Notes: generated by a model from the letters alone, not told the origin. 64,000 nucleotides of DNA from Nodosilinea sp. E11 (GCF_032813545.1 NZ_CP136520.1:2164001-2228000), one strand, 5' to 3'. Shown: positions 43,768-53,724, counted from the first letter of the stretch. Program-made: numbers and translations.

Positions 43768-46053
43768 ATGACCCACGATCTAGACGTTACTTCAGACACC
43801 CCCACGGCCCCGCCCCGCTCTCTACCGGCGGGGGGCGATCCGGGCTCTAGCGTAGGCATCGTTCTAGGCGTTATACGCCGCAAGTTCTGGCTGATGCTGG
43901 CGCTGGGGATGGCCGCCGGGGCCTTCTCTGTGGTCAAAAACGCACAGGTGGTGCCGGTCTATCAGAGCAGCTTTCGCCTGCTGGTAGAACCCGTGCGCGA
44001 GCAACGCAATCTCGCCCGCCTCACTGACAGCCAACAGGGCACCAAGCCGCAAGAGCTAGACTACATCACCCAGGTTGAAGTGCTGCTCAGCCCCGAAGTT
44101 TTGACTCCCATTCTGGCGGAGGCCGGGAATCGCTATCCTGAGGTCAGCTATGACAGTGTGATCGGTCAGCTCAATGTGTACCGCCTGGGAGAAACCAAAA
44201 TTCTGGAGGTCAAATACAGCAACAACAACCCCGAAAAGGTTAAGGCGCTGCTAGAGGTGATTGCCCAGGGCTACCTGAAATATAGTTTGGAGTCGCAGCG
44301 ATCGCAGTTGCTCCAGGGCATCGCCTTCATCGATGAGCGGCTGCCCCTGATCGAGAACCGGGTCAACAGCCTGCACCAACAGATTCAAGATCTACAGGAA
44401 AATTACCAATTTTTAGAACCCGATGACTTTGCCACCGAGCTGTTTAAACAGACCGCTCAAATTGACCAAACCCGCCTGATGCTGCGGGACGAATTTATCA
44501 CCCTAGAGTCTCAATACAATGCCCTGCTTGACCAGGCCAGCGTCTCAGCCGCCTTGCGCCAATCCGAGGCCTACGAGACTCTGCGCCAAGAGTACCAGGT
44601 GTTGCGCCAGCAGCTAGCCATTGAGTCGGCCCGGTTTGGCCCCAACAGCCCGACCATTCAGCTCATTCAGCGGCAGCAGAGCAACCTGGCCCCCCTACTG
44701 TTTGAAGAGGCCGATCGGGTGATTCAGGCCCAAGTGGCCCAGGTGATGGATGCCATGGCCGTGATCTCTGACCGAGATGCAGAGTTGGCCGCCCGCCAAG
44801 CTGCTCTCAATCAAAAGCTTCAGGCGGTGCCCAGTGTCACGCGCAGCTATCAAGAACTCCAGCGAGAACTGCTGCTCGCCACCACCAGCATGACCCGCTT
44901 TCGCGAAACCAAAGAGGTGCTGCAAATTCAAGCATCCCAAAATGAAATTCCCTGGGAGTTAATTACTCCTCCCACCAATGCCCGTCGCACGCCGAGCACC
45001 AGTCCGTCTAAATCCCTGGTGACTGGCTTTTTGATGGGTGCAATTCTGGGGTTGGCCCTGGGCTACCTGATCGAAAAATTGGCCAATACTTACTACACCC
45101 TTGAAGACATTAAAAGGCGAGTGCCCCTCCCGGTGCTGGGGGCGATTCCTCTGCATCCAGAACTGATCGACGCCGCCCCCGAAGCCCACGTGGTAGACCT
45201 TCGAGCTGGGCCTGTCGCCACCTCGCTATCCGCCGATGCGGAGGTCTTAAAAACCCAGCTGAAGACCATGATCAGCCCCAAGCTAAATAACTGGCAAGAC
45301 TACGTCCTGCAGGCCAAAACCACCAGCCCCTCAGCCCTGGCCCCCGACAACTATGCGGCCAATGGTCACCAGCCCACCGCTCCCGAGGCTAACTCCCCCG
45401 CCGAACGCTGGCTGATGGAATACGACAGCTATGGGTTTTTAGAAGCCTTTCGAGCACTCCATGCCAACCTAGAGACCTTTTCGCCGCGATCGCTCGTGGT
45501 GACCTCGGCCTTGCCCGGTGAGGGGGCCACTACCGTCGCCGTCCACCTAGTCCAGGCCGCCGCTGCCATGGAGCGCAGAGTGCTGCTGGTGGATGGTCAG
45601 TTTCGCCGGGGCGGCACTCGTCTGAGTTCATTGCTAGGTATTGAGTCAGAGCCGGGCCTAAGCGACTACATCAACGGTAAAGCTACCCTCAACGACATCA
45701 CCCAGCGCCTATCGTGGGAAGCCAACCTGTTTGCCATCAGCTCGGGCACCGAGGCCTTCGACCCCACCCGATTGCTGTCATCGGCCCGCATGAAAGACCT
45801 GATGGCGCGGATGGAGAAAAACTTTGACCTGGTGGTCTACACCATGCCACCGCTGATGGGGCTGGCCGATGTTGGGCTAGTAGCCGCCAAGACCGATGGC
45901 GTGCTGCTGGTCACCTCCCTCGGTCGCCGCCACATTGCCGATGCCCTCAACCGCACCCTAGAGCGCATGCAGGTCGCCCGCGTCCCCGTGATTGGGCTGG
46001 TGGTGAACCAAGTGAAGAACTACGCGGTCGATTTCTACGCTAAGTCAGCCTAA
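43768..46053 (+). CDS. Wzc-like chain-length/co-polymerase protein with degenerate kinase domain
   Basis: 761 residues from the ATG at 43768. N-terminal Wzz domain with a membrane segment (about 35-55, FWLMLALGMAAGAFS), a long periplasmic coiled coil (about 150-390) and a second membrane helix (about 420-440). The cytoplasmic domain resembles BY-kinases, but all three nucleotide motifs are altered. Walker A is LPGEGATTVA (near 582-592, no Lys), A' is LLVDGQFRR (near 607-616) and Walker B is VVYTMPPL (near 690-696, no Asp). The C-terminus (NYAVDFYAKSA) lacks a tyrosine cluster. It probably acts as a structural co-polymerase rather than an active tyrosine kinase. Confidence 0.87.
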   Translation: MTHDLDVTSDTPTAPPRSLPAGGDPGSSVGIVLGVIRRKFWLMLALGMAAGAFSVVKNAQVVPVYQSSFRLLVEPVREQRNLARLTDSQQGTKPQELDYITQVEVLLSPEVLTPILAEAGNRYPEVSYDSVIGQLNVYRLGETKILEVKYSNNNPEKVKALLEVIAQGYLKYSLESQRSQLLQGIAFIDERLPLIENRVNSLHQQIQDLQENYQFLEPDDFATELFKQTAQIDQTRLMLRDEFITLESQYNALLDQASVSAALRQSEAYETLRQEYQVLRQQLAIESARFGPNSPTIQLIQRQQSNLAPLLFEEADRVIQAQVAQVMDAMAVISDRDAELAARQAALNQKLQAVPSVTRSYQELQRELLLATTSMTRFRETKEVLQIQASQNEIPWELITPPTNARRTPSTSPSKSLVTGFLMGAILGLALGYLIEKLANTYYTLEDIKRRVPLPVLGAIPLHPELIDAAPEAHVVDLRAGPVATSLSADAEVLKTQLKTMISPKLNNWQDYVLQAKTTSPSALAPDNYAANGHQPTAPEANSPAERWLMEYDSYGFLEAFRALHANLETFSPRSLVVTSALPGEGATTVAVHLVQAAAAMERRVLLVDGQFRRGGTRLSSLLGIESEPGLSDYINGKATLNDITQRLSWEANLFAISSGTEAFDPTRLLSSARMKDLMARMEKNFDLVVYTMPPLMGLADVGLVAAKTDGVLLVTSLGRRHIADALNRTLERMQVARVPVIGLVVNQVKNYAVDFYAKSA

Positions 46054-46060
46054 GGGGGGC

Positions 46061-46117
46061 GGTGCAAGGTTTTAGGGGTCGGGTGTCGGGTGTCAGGTTT
46101 GCGGCAGACCTTGCACC
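46061..46117. terminator. Inverted repeat between convergent genes
   Basis: A perfect 10-bp inverted repeat, GGTGCAAGGT (46061-46070) and ACCTTGCACC (46108-46117), spans the short gap between the convergent Wzc-like and exosortase genes. A bidirectional terminator is plausible, although there is no T-run. Confidence 0.4.
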
Positions 46118-46130
46118 TTGCACCCCGTAA

Positions 46131-47006
46131 CTAATCAGACCCATCATTGCTCTGCTGCGATCGCCCCAGACCTAAATAGCTCAGAATCGCCAGGGCCAGT
46201 AAAGTGAAAATCTGTCCCCCGCCTGAGCCGTGCCAAAACTGAAACACAGCATCATCGCCTACCGATACGGTCATAATGGCCACGCGAATAACGCTGAGCA
46301 AGGCGGCGATCGCCACGGAGAAGCCCATCAACCGGCCCACTCTCTGCCCAGGGGTAATAGCGGCTAACAACACCGAAATCTGCATCAACAGGCCCAAAAG
46401 TGCCGCCCCCGTGCAGGCAAACTCTACATCTACGGTGCCTGCGGGCAACTGAATAAAACTGCCCTGCTGCACCACCTCAAACCCTAACCAGTGGAGCCCA
46501 AACGCCGCGATCGCTGCCGTTGTTACCCGCAGGGGCATCCCCACAACCGTTTCTAGTAGCAGCGGCAAGGTCCTAGGCGGCACCGACAGCGCCACTACCA
46601 ACGCCCAAACCTGCCACCCACACCACCCCCGCCACCCCCGCACCAGCAGCGACCAACCGGCAAAGGCAAACAGCGGAAACAAGCGCACAAAGGCCGTGGC
46701 TGTGCCGTAAAGTGGCCCTGCCACCAGGCCGAGCAGCGCGAGCAACCCTGCCCCCCAGATTTGGGCTGAAGGCGATCGCCGCTGGCCAAGCGATAACTGC
46801 GGCTGCACCTGAGTTGCGATCGCCCCCCAAAACAGCAGGCTGAGCACCACCTGATCTACGTTCCCCGTCACCGCCATAATTAGAGCCAGATGCAGGCCAA
46901 CCAGCCCCAGGCCAACCAGCGGCAGAATACGCAGTCTAGAAACAGTCGCAGTCGGAAAGAATGGATTGCGCATGCCAGCAAACGAGGTAACCAACGCAGA
47001 AAGCAT
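46131..47006 (-). CDS. Exosortase family transpeptidase (cyanoexosortase-like)
   Basis: 291 residues, about eight membrane helices. The three exosortase active-site positions are visible: Cys198 in VEFACTGAALL, Arg241 in SVIRVAIM and His259 in FWHGSGGG. Exosortases recognise C-terminal PEP-CTERM-type signals and are thought to cleave and transfer proteins in EPS-producing bacteria. A candidate substrate with a PFE motif is encoded at 54.6 kb. HpsJ is encoded just upstream on the same strand and the EPS export genes converge on it. A MITE-like element ends 3 bp before the ATG and supplies the only ribosome-binding-site-like AGGA; an in-frame ATG at 46973 is the alternative start. Confidence 0.85.
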   Translation of the reverse strand: MLSALVTSFAGMRNPFFPTATVSRLRILPLVGLGLVGLHLALIMAVTGNVDQVVLSLLFWGAIATQVQPQLSLGQRRSPSAQIWGAGLLALLGLVAGPLYGTATAFVRLFPLFAFAGWSLLVRGWRGWCGWQVWALVVALSVPPRTLPLLLETVVGMPLRVTTAAIAAFGLHWLGFEVVQQGSFIQLPAGTVDVEFACTGAALLGLLMQISVLLAAITPGQRVGRLMGFSVAIAALLSVIRVAIMTVSVGDDAVFQFWHGSGGGQIFTLLALAILSYLGLGRSQQSNDGSD

Positions 47007-47009
47007 TTA

Positions 47010-47130
47010 ATGCCAAATCCTATCTGTATACCCAATCGGTCAACCTGTAGGAGCGTTGGCATAGCCTGGCCGGAGGCCTTACGGCGGTTTGCCCAGGGGT
47101 ATCGGGGGTTAGTCAAGTAGGATTTGGCAT
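47010..47130. mobile_element. MITE-like element with 13-bp terminal inverted repeats
   Basis: 121 bp bounded by ATGCCAAATCCTA (47010-47022) and TAGGATTTGGCAT (47118-47130), a perfect 13-bp terminal inverted repeat. It is too short to code for protein. It lies between hpsJ and the exosortase gene, 3 bp from the latter's start codon. No clear target-site duplication was identified. Confidence 0.65.
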
Positions 47131-47215
47131 AAGGCATCTAGGGGGCAAACCCGTTGTTGCCGGGTCTTTAAAGCAACACCCACCCGTGCCCAAGGTAAAG
47201 ACCATCGATCGCCCA

Positions 47216-48079
47216 TTAACGAATTCGATGCTGCATGCGCTTGGGGCGGCGGCCCAGCATGCGGCTGACGCGGCGGCCAAAAGCGGTGGCCGGATTGTGC
47301 TGAGGTTGATCAGCGGTTGTCAAGGTGCCCTTACCCCGTCTCGCCCAACCGCTGATCAACCAGGCATAGAGGAACAAAAAGCTGCCCAAAAAGCTTTCTG
47401 AAACCAGCTTCAGACTGTTTTTAATCAGATTTTGCTTCACATTGGCACGGGCTTGTTCAGCCCTAGTGTCAGCCTGTTCCTTAGCTTGGTTGAGGTTATT
47501 CAAAATTTGGGCACGGGCATCTTCTGGACTAAGGGCCGCATTGGGAGAGGAAAGTAGGTTTAGCAACTGCTGAGGAGTAGCCTGTTGCAGCTCGACCTGA
47601 TTGGATTCAATCTGCTGACGCTGCTGGTTTACCTGAGTACTAATCTGCTCATTATTAAATTGATGAATCCGCAGCGTGTTCGCCACCGTTAAGGGAATCA
47701 GGAAAAACAAAATTATGCTCAAAATAAGGGTCAGCCAAGAGAAAAACTTGAGCAGGGGCCATTCAATCTCCTGCCGCTCAACCCCATCCCCGGCAAAGAC
47801 CAACGCCAACGCCAGCAAGGGAATCGGCACCAGCTTAATCAAGTTCCCGACAAACTGGTATTCCCACACCGGATCCATAAATTTCGCCGGTATCAATACA
47901 TAGAGAAAATCAATGAACGATATCAGCAGTAGACCATAGCCCAGCACTCGGGCGAGGCGAAATAAGTAGCCCGTCGCCATCGGTTGGGCGCTAGCCTCAG
48001 CGGGTGGGGCGATCTCTTCCAACCTCTCTCTGGGTGGAATTTCTCTCGGCAGAGCATTTGACCTAGCAGATGAAGCCAT
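47216..48079 (-). CDS. HpsJ family membrane protein
   Basis: 287 residues from the ATG at 48079, with AGAAG upstream; a start at 48109 is possible. After a Pro/Glu-rich N-terminus come membrane segments (LARVLGYGLLLISFIDFLYVLIP; LVPIPLLALALVFAG; WLTLILSIILFFLIPLTVA), a Gln/Asn-rich coiled coil (about 155-225) and a final hydrophobic stretch (SFLGSFLFLYAWLISGWAR) with a basic tail. This layout and the opening FMDPVWEYQFVGNLI match the HpsJ family, named from hormogonium polysaccharide loci. Its biochemical role is unknown. Position next to an exosortase is consistent with EPS/surface export. Confidence 0.78.
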   Translation of the reverse strand: MASSARSNALPREIPPRERLEEIAPPAEASAQPMATGYLFRLARVLGYGLLLISFIDFLYVLIPAKFMDPVWEYQFVGNLIKLVPIPLLALALVFAGDGVERQEIEWPLLKFFSWLTLILSIILFFLIPLTVANTLRIHQFNNEQISTQVNQQRQQIESNQVELQQATPQQLLNLLSSPNAALSPEDARAQILNNLNQAKEQADTRAEQARANVKQNLIKNSLKLVSESFLGSFLFLYAWLISGWARRGKGTLTTADQPQHNPATAFGRRVSRMLGRRPKRMQHRIR

Positions 48080-48405
48080 AGCAGTCTTCTCATAAATAGC
48101 TAAGGCCACCCTAGCCAGAGAATGTTTGCGTTCTAGTCTGTTTTAGAGCGATTTGAGACATTACCTAGCAGCCCCCGACAATTGCCGTAAAGAACCGTAA
48201 AGAGAACCCCCTATCGTCATTCCTAGATAGGAATACTGAGGGAAGATTCTAAGATCAAGATAGTTTGCGAATCGCACGCGCTTTTAGAGGTCACCTATGA
48301 ACGTCAGCTGGGAGTAACTCTGTCAATTTGGGTACAACAAAGGCACCCTGTAGAGCAAGAGGCTGATATATCAAAAATAAGAGAGACCCTAGGGCTGTTT
48401 TGGCG
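48080..48405. promoter_or_regulatory. Divergent intergenic region (hpsJ / large GGDEF-EAL gene)
   Basis: 326 bp with no gene. AT-rich towards 48365-48385 (GATATATCAAAAATAAGAGA), where the promoter of the large sensor gene may lie. No repeats noticed. Confidence 0.35.
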
Positions 48406-51400
48406 ATGAAAATTCTTTTTTTAGAAAGTGCTGGCTGGGATGGGGCGGCATTGAGTCAGGCGATCGCGGCCTTAAACTGGCCCTCACCCCTCACCATTCA
48501 AATAGCCAGTCCAGCTGCGATCGCCGCCAACGCCCTAGCCACCTACGACGTTGTTTTTTTGCCCCTAGAGACAGCAACCAAAATAGTTACAGTGGCCCCT
48601 CTAGCCCTGGGAGAAAAGACCCCCTACTGGGTTGTCTTAGCCAACGGCAACGCCCTAGACAGCCTTGCCCCAGAGATGCCACCCTACGGATGGGACTACC
48701 TAACGCAAGACACGGTAGCCCAGCATCGCTTACCCCTGGCCTTAACGCGAATTTTAAATGCAGCCCAACGGGAACAGCAATTACAGGCGTTAGCCAGCGA
48801 AAATCATTTGCTCAAGACCGCTAGTAATCTGGTGCCCAATCAGATTTTTATGCAAGATCCGGAGGGGCGCTACTGCCTGGTCAACCGAGAGGCCAAAGCC
48901 CACAACGCCACCCCTGAAGCCCTGCCGCTTGGGTTTACTGGCGTCAGCGTTGATATCAGCGATCGCAGACGCCTTGAAGCAGAACCCACCCACCCACCCA
49001 GTTTCCTGGCCAGACAGCAAGAAATACTTGAACTGATCGCCCTGGGAACGCCACTACCAGAGGTGCTTGACCGCCTGATAAAAAATTTAGAATCCCAAAC
49101 CGAGGGCATGGTGGGCTCGGTGCTACTGCTGCATGATCACCGGCTCTGGCATGGCGCTGCACCCAGCTTGCCAGACCAGTACCAGCAGGCCATCAACGGC
49201 ATGGCGATCGGTCCCCAGGAAGGGTCTTGCGGCACCACCGCCCACCGCAAAAAACCTGCCATTGTGACCGACATTGCCACCGACCCCCTGTGGGAAAACT
49301 ATCGACATCTGGCCTTACCCCACGGGTTAAGAGCCTGCTGGTCAGTGCCGATCGTCTCCCGCACCGGCCGAGTGCTGGGCACCTTTGCCCAGTATTACCA
49401 AACCCCGCGCGCACCCAGTGCCCAAGACTGGGATCTAATTAACGCCGCCGTTAAGCTGGCCAGTCTGGCCATTGAGCAGCAGCGCAGCGACGAAGCCCTG
49501 CGGGAAAGCGAAGCGCGCTTTAGGGCCATTTTTGAGCAGGCGACAGTTGGCATCTGTCAGGTTTCCTTGGAAGGTCGGTTTTTGCGAGTAAACCAGCAGT
49601 TTTGCCGGTTTTTAGGCTACACCAGGAAGGAATTGTTAACTCACACCTTTCAAGAGGTGACCTACCCAGACGATTTAGGCACCTCTCTGAAGGGTTATCG
49701 CCATCTGCTCATGCAAAAGTTCTCGACGTTTACCCTAGAGCAACGCTACATCCGCAAAGATAGAACCGTTGTTTGGGGCAGCGTGAGCGCCACACTCATG
49801 CAAGATGGCAGCCAATCAAACCCCTGCTTTATTGCCGTCGTCGAAGATATTACCGCTCGCAAACAGGCCGAAATGGCCTTGCAGAACTTGGTTGAAGGTG
49901 CTGCCGCTGTCACCGGGCAAGACTTTTTCCCGGCTCTGGCGGCCTATCTGGCCACGGCCTTGCAAATTCGCTATGTCATCATCTCCAAACAGCTGGGGGA
50001 AACCTACACGTCCCATGCCTTTTGGGCCGATGGCCACATTCGGCCCAAAATTTCTGGCCGTTTAGCCAACACCCCTTGCGGTGTAGCAATTCGTGAAGGC
50101 TTTTTTGCCTGCTCCCAAAACCTACAGCAGCAGTTCCCCGACTATGGGTTGCTAAAAGAGCTGGGGGCAGAAGCCTATATTGGCGTCAGGCTGACCAATT
50201 CAACCGGCGACAGTATCGGGAGCCTGTGCATTTTGGATGATAAGCCGATCGAGCATCTGCAACGGGCTTCGAACATCTTGCGAGTGTTTGCGGCTAGGGT
50301 AAGTGCCGAGCTCGATCGCCAGGCCGCCACCGATGCTCTCCAGCAGTTCAACCAAACCCTAGAAAGCCAGGTCGAAGCCCGCACCGCCGAACTCCAGCAG
50401 ACCAACGGCCAGCTTCAGCAGTCTCTGGCCGAACGGCAACTGCTGGTGGCCTTGGTGGAAAACAGCACCAGTTTTATCATCACTGCCACCCCAGCCGGTC
50501 AGATCACCTACCTCAACCGGGCCGGGCGGCAGCTGGTGGGCTTGGCAGAAACCACGGATATCTCCCGCTACACCGTGGCTGACTTTCATTTCCCCGCCGA
50601 CTGGCCCAAGCTAGCAAAGACGGTACTGCCGCCCCTACGACGAGGTGGAACCTGGCAGGGCGAAGTTAACCTGCGGCATTTTCAGACCGGGGCGGCGCTG
50701 CCTATGACACACAACGCCTTTGCCATCAACCATGCCCAAACCGGCGAACCCATAGCCTTCGCTGGCATTCTGCGCGACATCACCGACCTCAAACAAAAAG
50801 AAGCCCAGCTCGAACAACTCTCCCAGCGTCTTACCCTGGCTGTGCAGTCGGGCCGGTTTGGCATTTGGGAGTACGGCACGGCCCAAAACCGGCTGCTGTG
50901 GGACGATCGCATGTGCGAACTCTACGGCATTGCCTCCGCCGACTTTAGGGGTACTCTCGCAGACTGGGAGCAGCGGGTTCACCCCGAGGATCTAGCCCAG
51001 GCCCAGGCGGTATCCGATCGGGCGGTCAGGGGAGAATGCCTCTACGATACTGAATTTCGGGTTGTGCACCCCAATGGAGACATCCGCCATCTGAAGGCCT
51101 ATGCCTTCTATGAGCGTAACGACACAGGAGAGGTGACTCGGGCCATTGGCGTCAATTTTGACATTACCGATCGCAAACGAGCCGAAGCGGCGCTGCGGGA
51201 GAGTGAATCCCGGTATCGCCGCCTGATGGATGGAGCCAGTGACGCCATTATCATGGCCAGCAGCGACGGCAGGGTGGTGGACGTAAACCAAAAAGCGCTG
51301 ACCCTGCTGGGCTATAGCTACGACGAACTGTTGGGCATGCACGTCTTCCAGCTGCATCCGCCCGAATTGCTGGAGCAAGATAGGGCTAACTTTACTGATC

Positions 51401-53724
51401 TCATCACGCACGAGCATTCTCCCCCCATGCTCACCCAGGTGCTCCGCAAAGATGGCCAGCGGCGGCCCGTAGAAATTACCGCTGCGATCATCGAAATCAA
51501 CAGCCAGCCCATGGCCCAGAGCATTTTTCGAGACATTAGCGATCGCCAGCAGGCAGAGCGCGAAATGCAGCAGCTGCGGGAGCGCCTTCAGTTTTTGCTG
51601 TCGGCCAGCCCAGCGATCATTTACACCTGTGAGCCTTCCGGCCAGTTCTCCTGCACCTACATCAGCGAAAATGTTGAGCGAATTTTGGGCTATACCCCAG
51701 CCGAATGGCTGGCTCAACCTGGGTTTTGGGTCCGCTGCCTGCACCCAGACGACGCTGAGCAGGTTTTGACGGCGCTAGAGATGCTGTTTAACTTCGGCAC
51801 CTACGCCCATGAATATCGTCTGCGGCACAAGACCGGCCACTACTACTGGGTCCACGACGAACTCAGACTGATCCGCGATCCTCAGGGCAATCCGGTCGAA
51901 ATAGTGGGATACGTCGCCGATGTCAGCGGTCGCAAACAGGCCGAACTCGCGCTGCAACAGCTCAACGAAGATCTGGAGTCGGTGGTACACCAGCGCACCA
52001 CCGAACTGCGTGACCAGGCCAACCTGCTGGAGACCATCCTCAACAGCATGGGCGATGGGGTGCTGGTGGCGAACCAGGCCGGTGAGATCATTCTCTATAA
52101 CCCAGCGGGCCAGCAGATCACCCAAATTGAACAGCTTCCCCATGCAGATCCGGCGGTTTGGCAAACCCACTGGGGCCTCTTTTTGCCCGACAACCAGCCC
52201 TGCCCCCTCGATCAAATTCCGCTATGGCGGGCGCTACAAGGAGAATCCTTTGACCGCACCGAAGTTATTGTGCGCCATCAGCACTGCCCTGAGGGACGCT
52301 ACCTAGAGGTTTCGGGTCGCCCCCTAAAAGACGATGCCCAGCAATTGATCGGCGGACTGGCGGTTTTTCGCGATGTCAGCGATCGAAAACGGAGCGAAGA
52401 CCAGCTGCGCTACAACAGCCTGCACGACAGCCTAACCGACTTACCCAACCGCTACTTTTTGACCCAGCACCTCGACCAGATGATCGTGCAGGGGCACCAT
52501 GCTGAGCAGGCCGGGTTTGCCGTGCTATATCTCGACCTCGACCACTTCAAGGTGATCAACGACAGCCTCGGCCACGCCGTCGGCGATCAGGTGTTGGTGC
52601 AAATTGCCCGCCAGCTAGAAGCGCTGCTCCCCCCAGCAGGCCTAGCGGCCCGTCTGGGCGGGGATGAATTTGTCGTGGTGCTGCCGCCTGTAACCGAGGC
52701 CCAGTCGCCGACGGCGATCGCCCAGCAGATCTTGCAGATGTTTCAGCAGCCTTTGGCGATTGGCGAACGAGAAATATTTGTCAAAACCAGCATTGGCCTG
52801 GTAGTGGGGCTCACGCCCTACCAGACCGCCGCCGAAATTCTCCGCGATGCCGATATTGCCCTGTACCAGGCCAAAGGTCAGGGCAGAAATCAGTATGCCC
52901 TGTTTAATGAAGCCATGCATATCCATGCCCTGGAGCGTTTGCAGCTAGAGCACGACCTGCGCAACGCCCTGGTCAACGAAGAGCTGGTGGTCTACTACCA
53001 GCCCATCATCGACATCCAACGCCATTGCGTCAGTGGATTCGAAGCCCTGGTGCGCTGGCAACACCCAACTCGGGGGTTTGTCACGCCCGATAAATTTATT
53101 CCCCTGGCGGAAGAAACCGGTTTGATTGCCCCCCTAGACCGCTGGGTGCTACAGACGGCCTGCCGTCAGCTGGTAGCCTGGCAACAGCAATTTCCCGACT
53201 ACGGCGACTTGACCATCAGCACCAATCTGGTGGTTACCGATTTGATTTACCCCGATCTACTGAGCAGCATCGATCGCATTCTGATCGACACTGGGCTCGA
53301 CGGGCGACACCTAATTTTAGAGATTACAGAAAGTATGCTGATCGAGCAGCTGCAACCCATGGCCCAGGTGCTAGAAAAGCTCCAGAGCCGAGGCATTCGC
53401 ATCAGCATTGACGACTTTGGCACGGGCTACTCGTCGCTCAGCTACCTTCACCAGCTGCCGGTCAACGCGTTTAAGATCGATCGCTCCTTCGTCACGCAGA
53501 TGGAATCCAGCGACAAAAATGCCGAAATCGTTAAAACGATCATTACCCTCAGTAAGCGCTTGGGCTTAAAGATCATTGCCGAAGGCGTAGAGACAGACGC
53601 CCAGCTGCAATACCTCAAGGCGTTGAACTGCGATCGCGCCCAGGGGTACCTGTTTGCGCCGCCGCTGCCCGCCGCCGCTGCCGCCGACTTTTTGACCCAT
53701 TTCAGGGACAGATTTGTGAATTAG
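48406..53724 (+). CDS. GAF/PAS multidomain diguanylate cyclase-phosphodiesterase
   Basis: 1772 residues from the ATG at 48406; a TTG at 48400 is less likely. Order: a receiver-like N-terminus lacking phosphorylation residues (1-125), a shortened PAS remnant (about 140-195), GAF (about 210-360, GSCGTTAHRKKPAIVTDI), PAS (about 370-495), a second GAF (about 500-645), then five PAS domains (about 680-1310), GGDEF (about 1340-1500, RLGGDEFVVVL) and EAL (about 1520-1765). The GGDEF lacks an RxxD inhibitory site (PPAG at that position). The EAL keeps EALVRW, TNLV, LEITES, DDFGTGYSSL, KID, AEGVET and QGY, so both activities are possible. Cytoplasmic, no membrane segments. Ligands unknown. Confidence 0.9.
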   Translation: MKILFLESAGWDGAALSQAIAALNWPSPLTIQIASPAAIAANALATYDVVFLPLETATKIVTVAPLALGEKTPYWVVLANGNALDSLAPEMPPYGWDYLTQDTVAQHRLPLALTRILNAAQREQQLQALASENHLLKTASNLVPNQIFMQDPEGRYCLVNREAKAHNATPEALPLGFTGVSVDISDRRRLEAEPTHPPSFLARQQEILELIALGTPLPEVLDRLIKNLESQTEGMVGSVLLLHDHRLWHGAAPSLPDQYQQAINGMAIGPQEGSCGTTAHRKKPAIVTDIATDPLWENYRHLALPHGLRACWSVPIVSRTGRVLGTFAQYYQTPRAPSAQDWDLINAAVKLASLAIEQQRSDEALRESEARFRAIFEQATVGICQVSLEGRFLRVNQQFCRFLGYTRKELLTHTFQEVTYPDDLGTSLKGYRHLLMQKFSTFTLEQRYIRKDRTVVWGSVSATLMQDGSQSNPCFIAVVEDITARKQAEMALQNLVEGAAAVTGQDFFPALAAYLATALQIRYVIISKQLGETYTSHAFWADGHIRPKISGRLANTPCGVAIREGFFACSQNLQQQFPDYGLLKELGAEAYIGVRLTNSTGDSIGSLCILDDKPIEHLQRASNILRVFAARVSAELDRQAATDALQQFNQTLESQVEARTAELQQTNGQLQQSLAERQLLVALVENSTSFIITATPAGQITYLNRAGRQLVGLAETTDISRYTVADFHFPADWPKLAKTVLPPLRRGGTWQGEVNLRHFQTGAALPMTHNAFAINHAQTGEPIAFAGILRDITDLKQKEAQLEQLSQRLTLAVQSGRFGIWEYGTAQNRLLWDDRMCELYGIASADFRGTLADWEQRVHPEDLAQAQAVSDRAVRGECLYDTEFRVVHPNGDIRHLKAYAFYERNDTGEVTRAIGVNFDITDRKRAEAALRESESRYRRLMDGASDAIIMASSDGRVVDVNQKALTLLGYSYDELLGMHVFQLHPPELLEQDRANFTDLITHEHSPPMLTQVLRKDGQRRPVEITAAIIEINSQPMAQSIFRDISDRQQAEREMQQLRERLQFLLSASPAIIYTCEPSGQFSCTYISENVERILGYTPAEWLAQPGFWVRCLHPDDAEQVLTALEMLFNFGTYAHEYRLRHKTGHYYWVHDELRLIRDPQGNPVEIVGYVADVSGRKQAELALQQLNEDLESVVHQRTTELRDQANLLETILNSMGDGVLVANQAGEIILYNPAGQQITQIEQLPHADPAVWQTHWGLFLPDNQPCPLDQIPLWRALQGESFDRTEVIVRHQHCPEGRYLEVSGRPLKDDAQQLIGGLAVFRDVSDRKRSEDQLRYNSLHDSLTDLPNRYFLTQHLDQMIVQGHHAEQAGFAVLYLDLDHFKVINDSLGHAVGDQVLVQIARQLEALLPPAGLAARLGGDEFVVVLPPVTEAQSPTAIAQQILQMFQQPLAIGEREIFVKTSIGLVVGLTPYQTAAEILRDADIALYQAKGQGRNQYALFNEAMHIHALERLQLEHDLRNALVNEELVVYYQPIIDIQRHCVSGFEALVRWQHPTRGFVTPDKFIPLAEETGLIAPLDRWVLQTACRQLVAWQQQFPDYGDLTISTNLVVTDLIYPDLLSSIDRILIDTGLDGRHLILEITESMLIEQLQPMAQVLEKLQSRGIRISIDDFGTGYSSLSYLHQLPVNAFKIDRSFVTQMESSDKNAEIVKTIITLSKRLGLKIIAEGVETDAQLQYLKALNCDRAQGYLFAPPLPAAAAADFLTHFRDRFVN

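Noticed and set aside
50992-51744. A 250-codon minus-strand ORF
   Set aside because: Antisense to the PAS region of the large GGDEF-EAL gene, with no recognisable domain.
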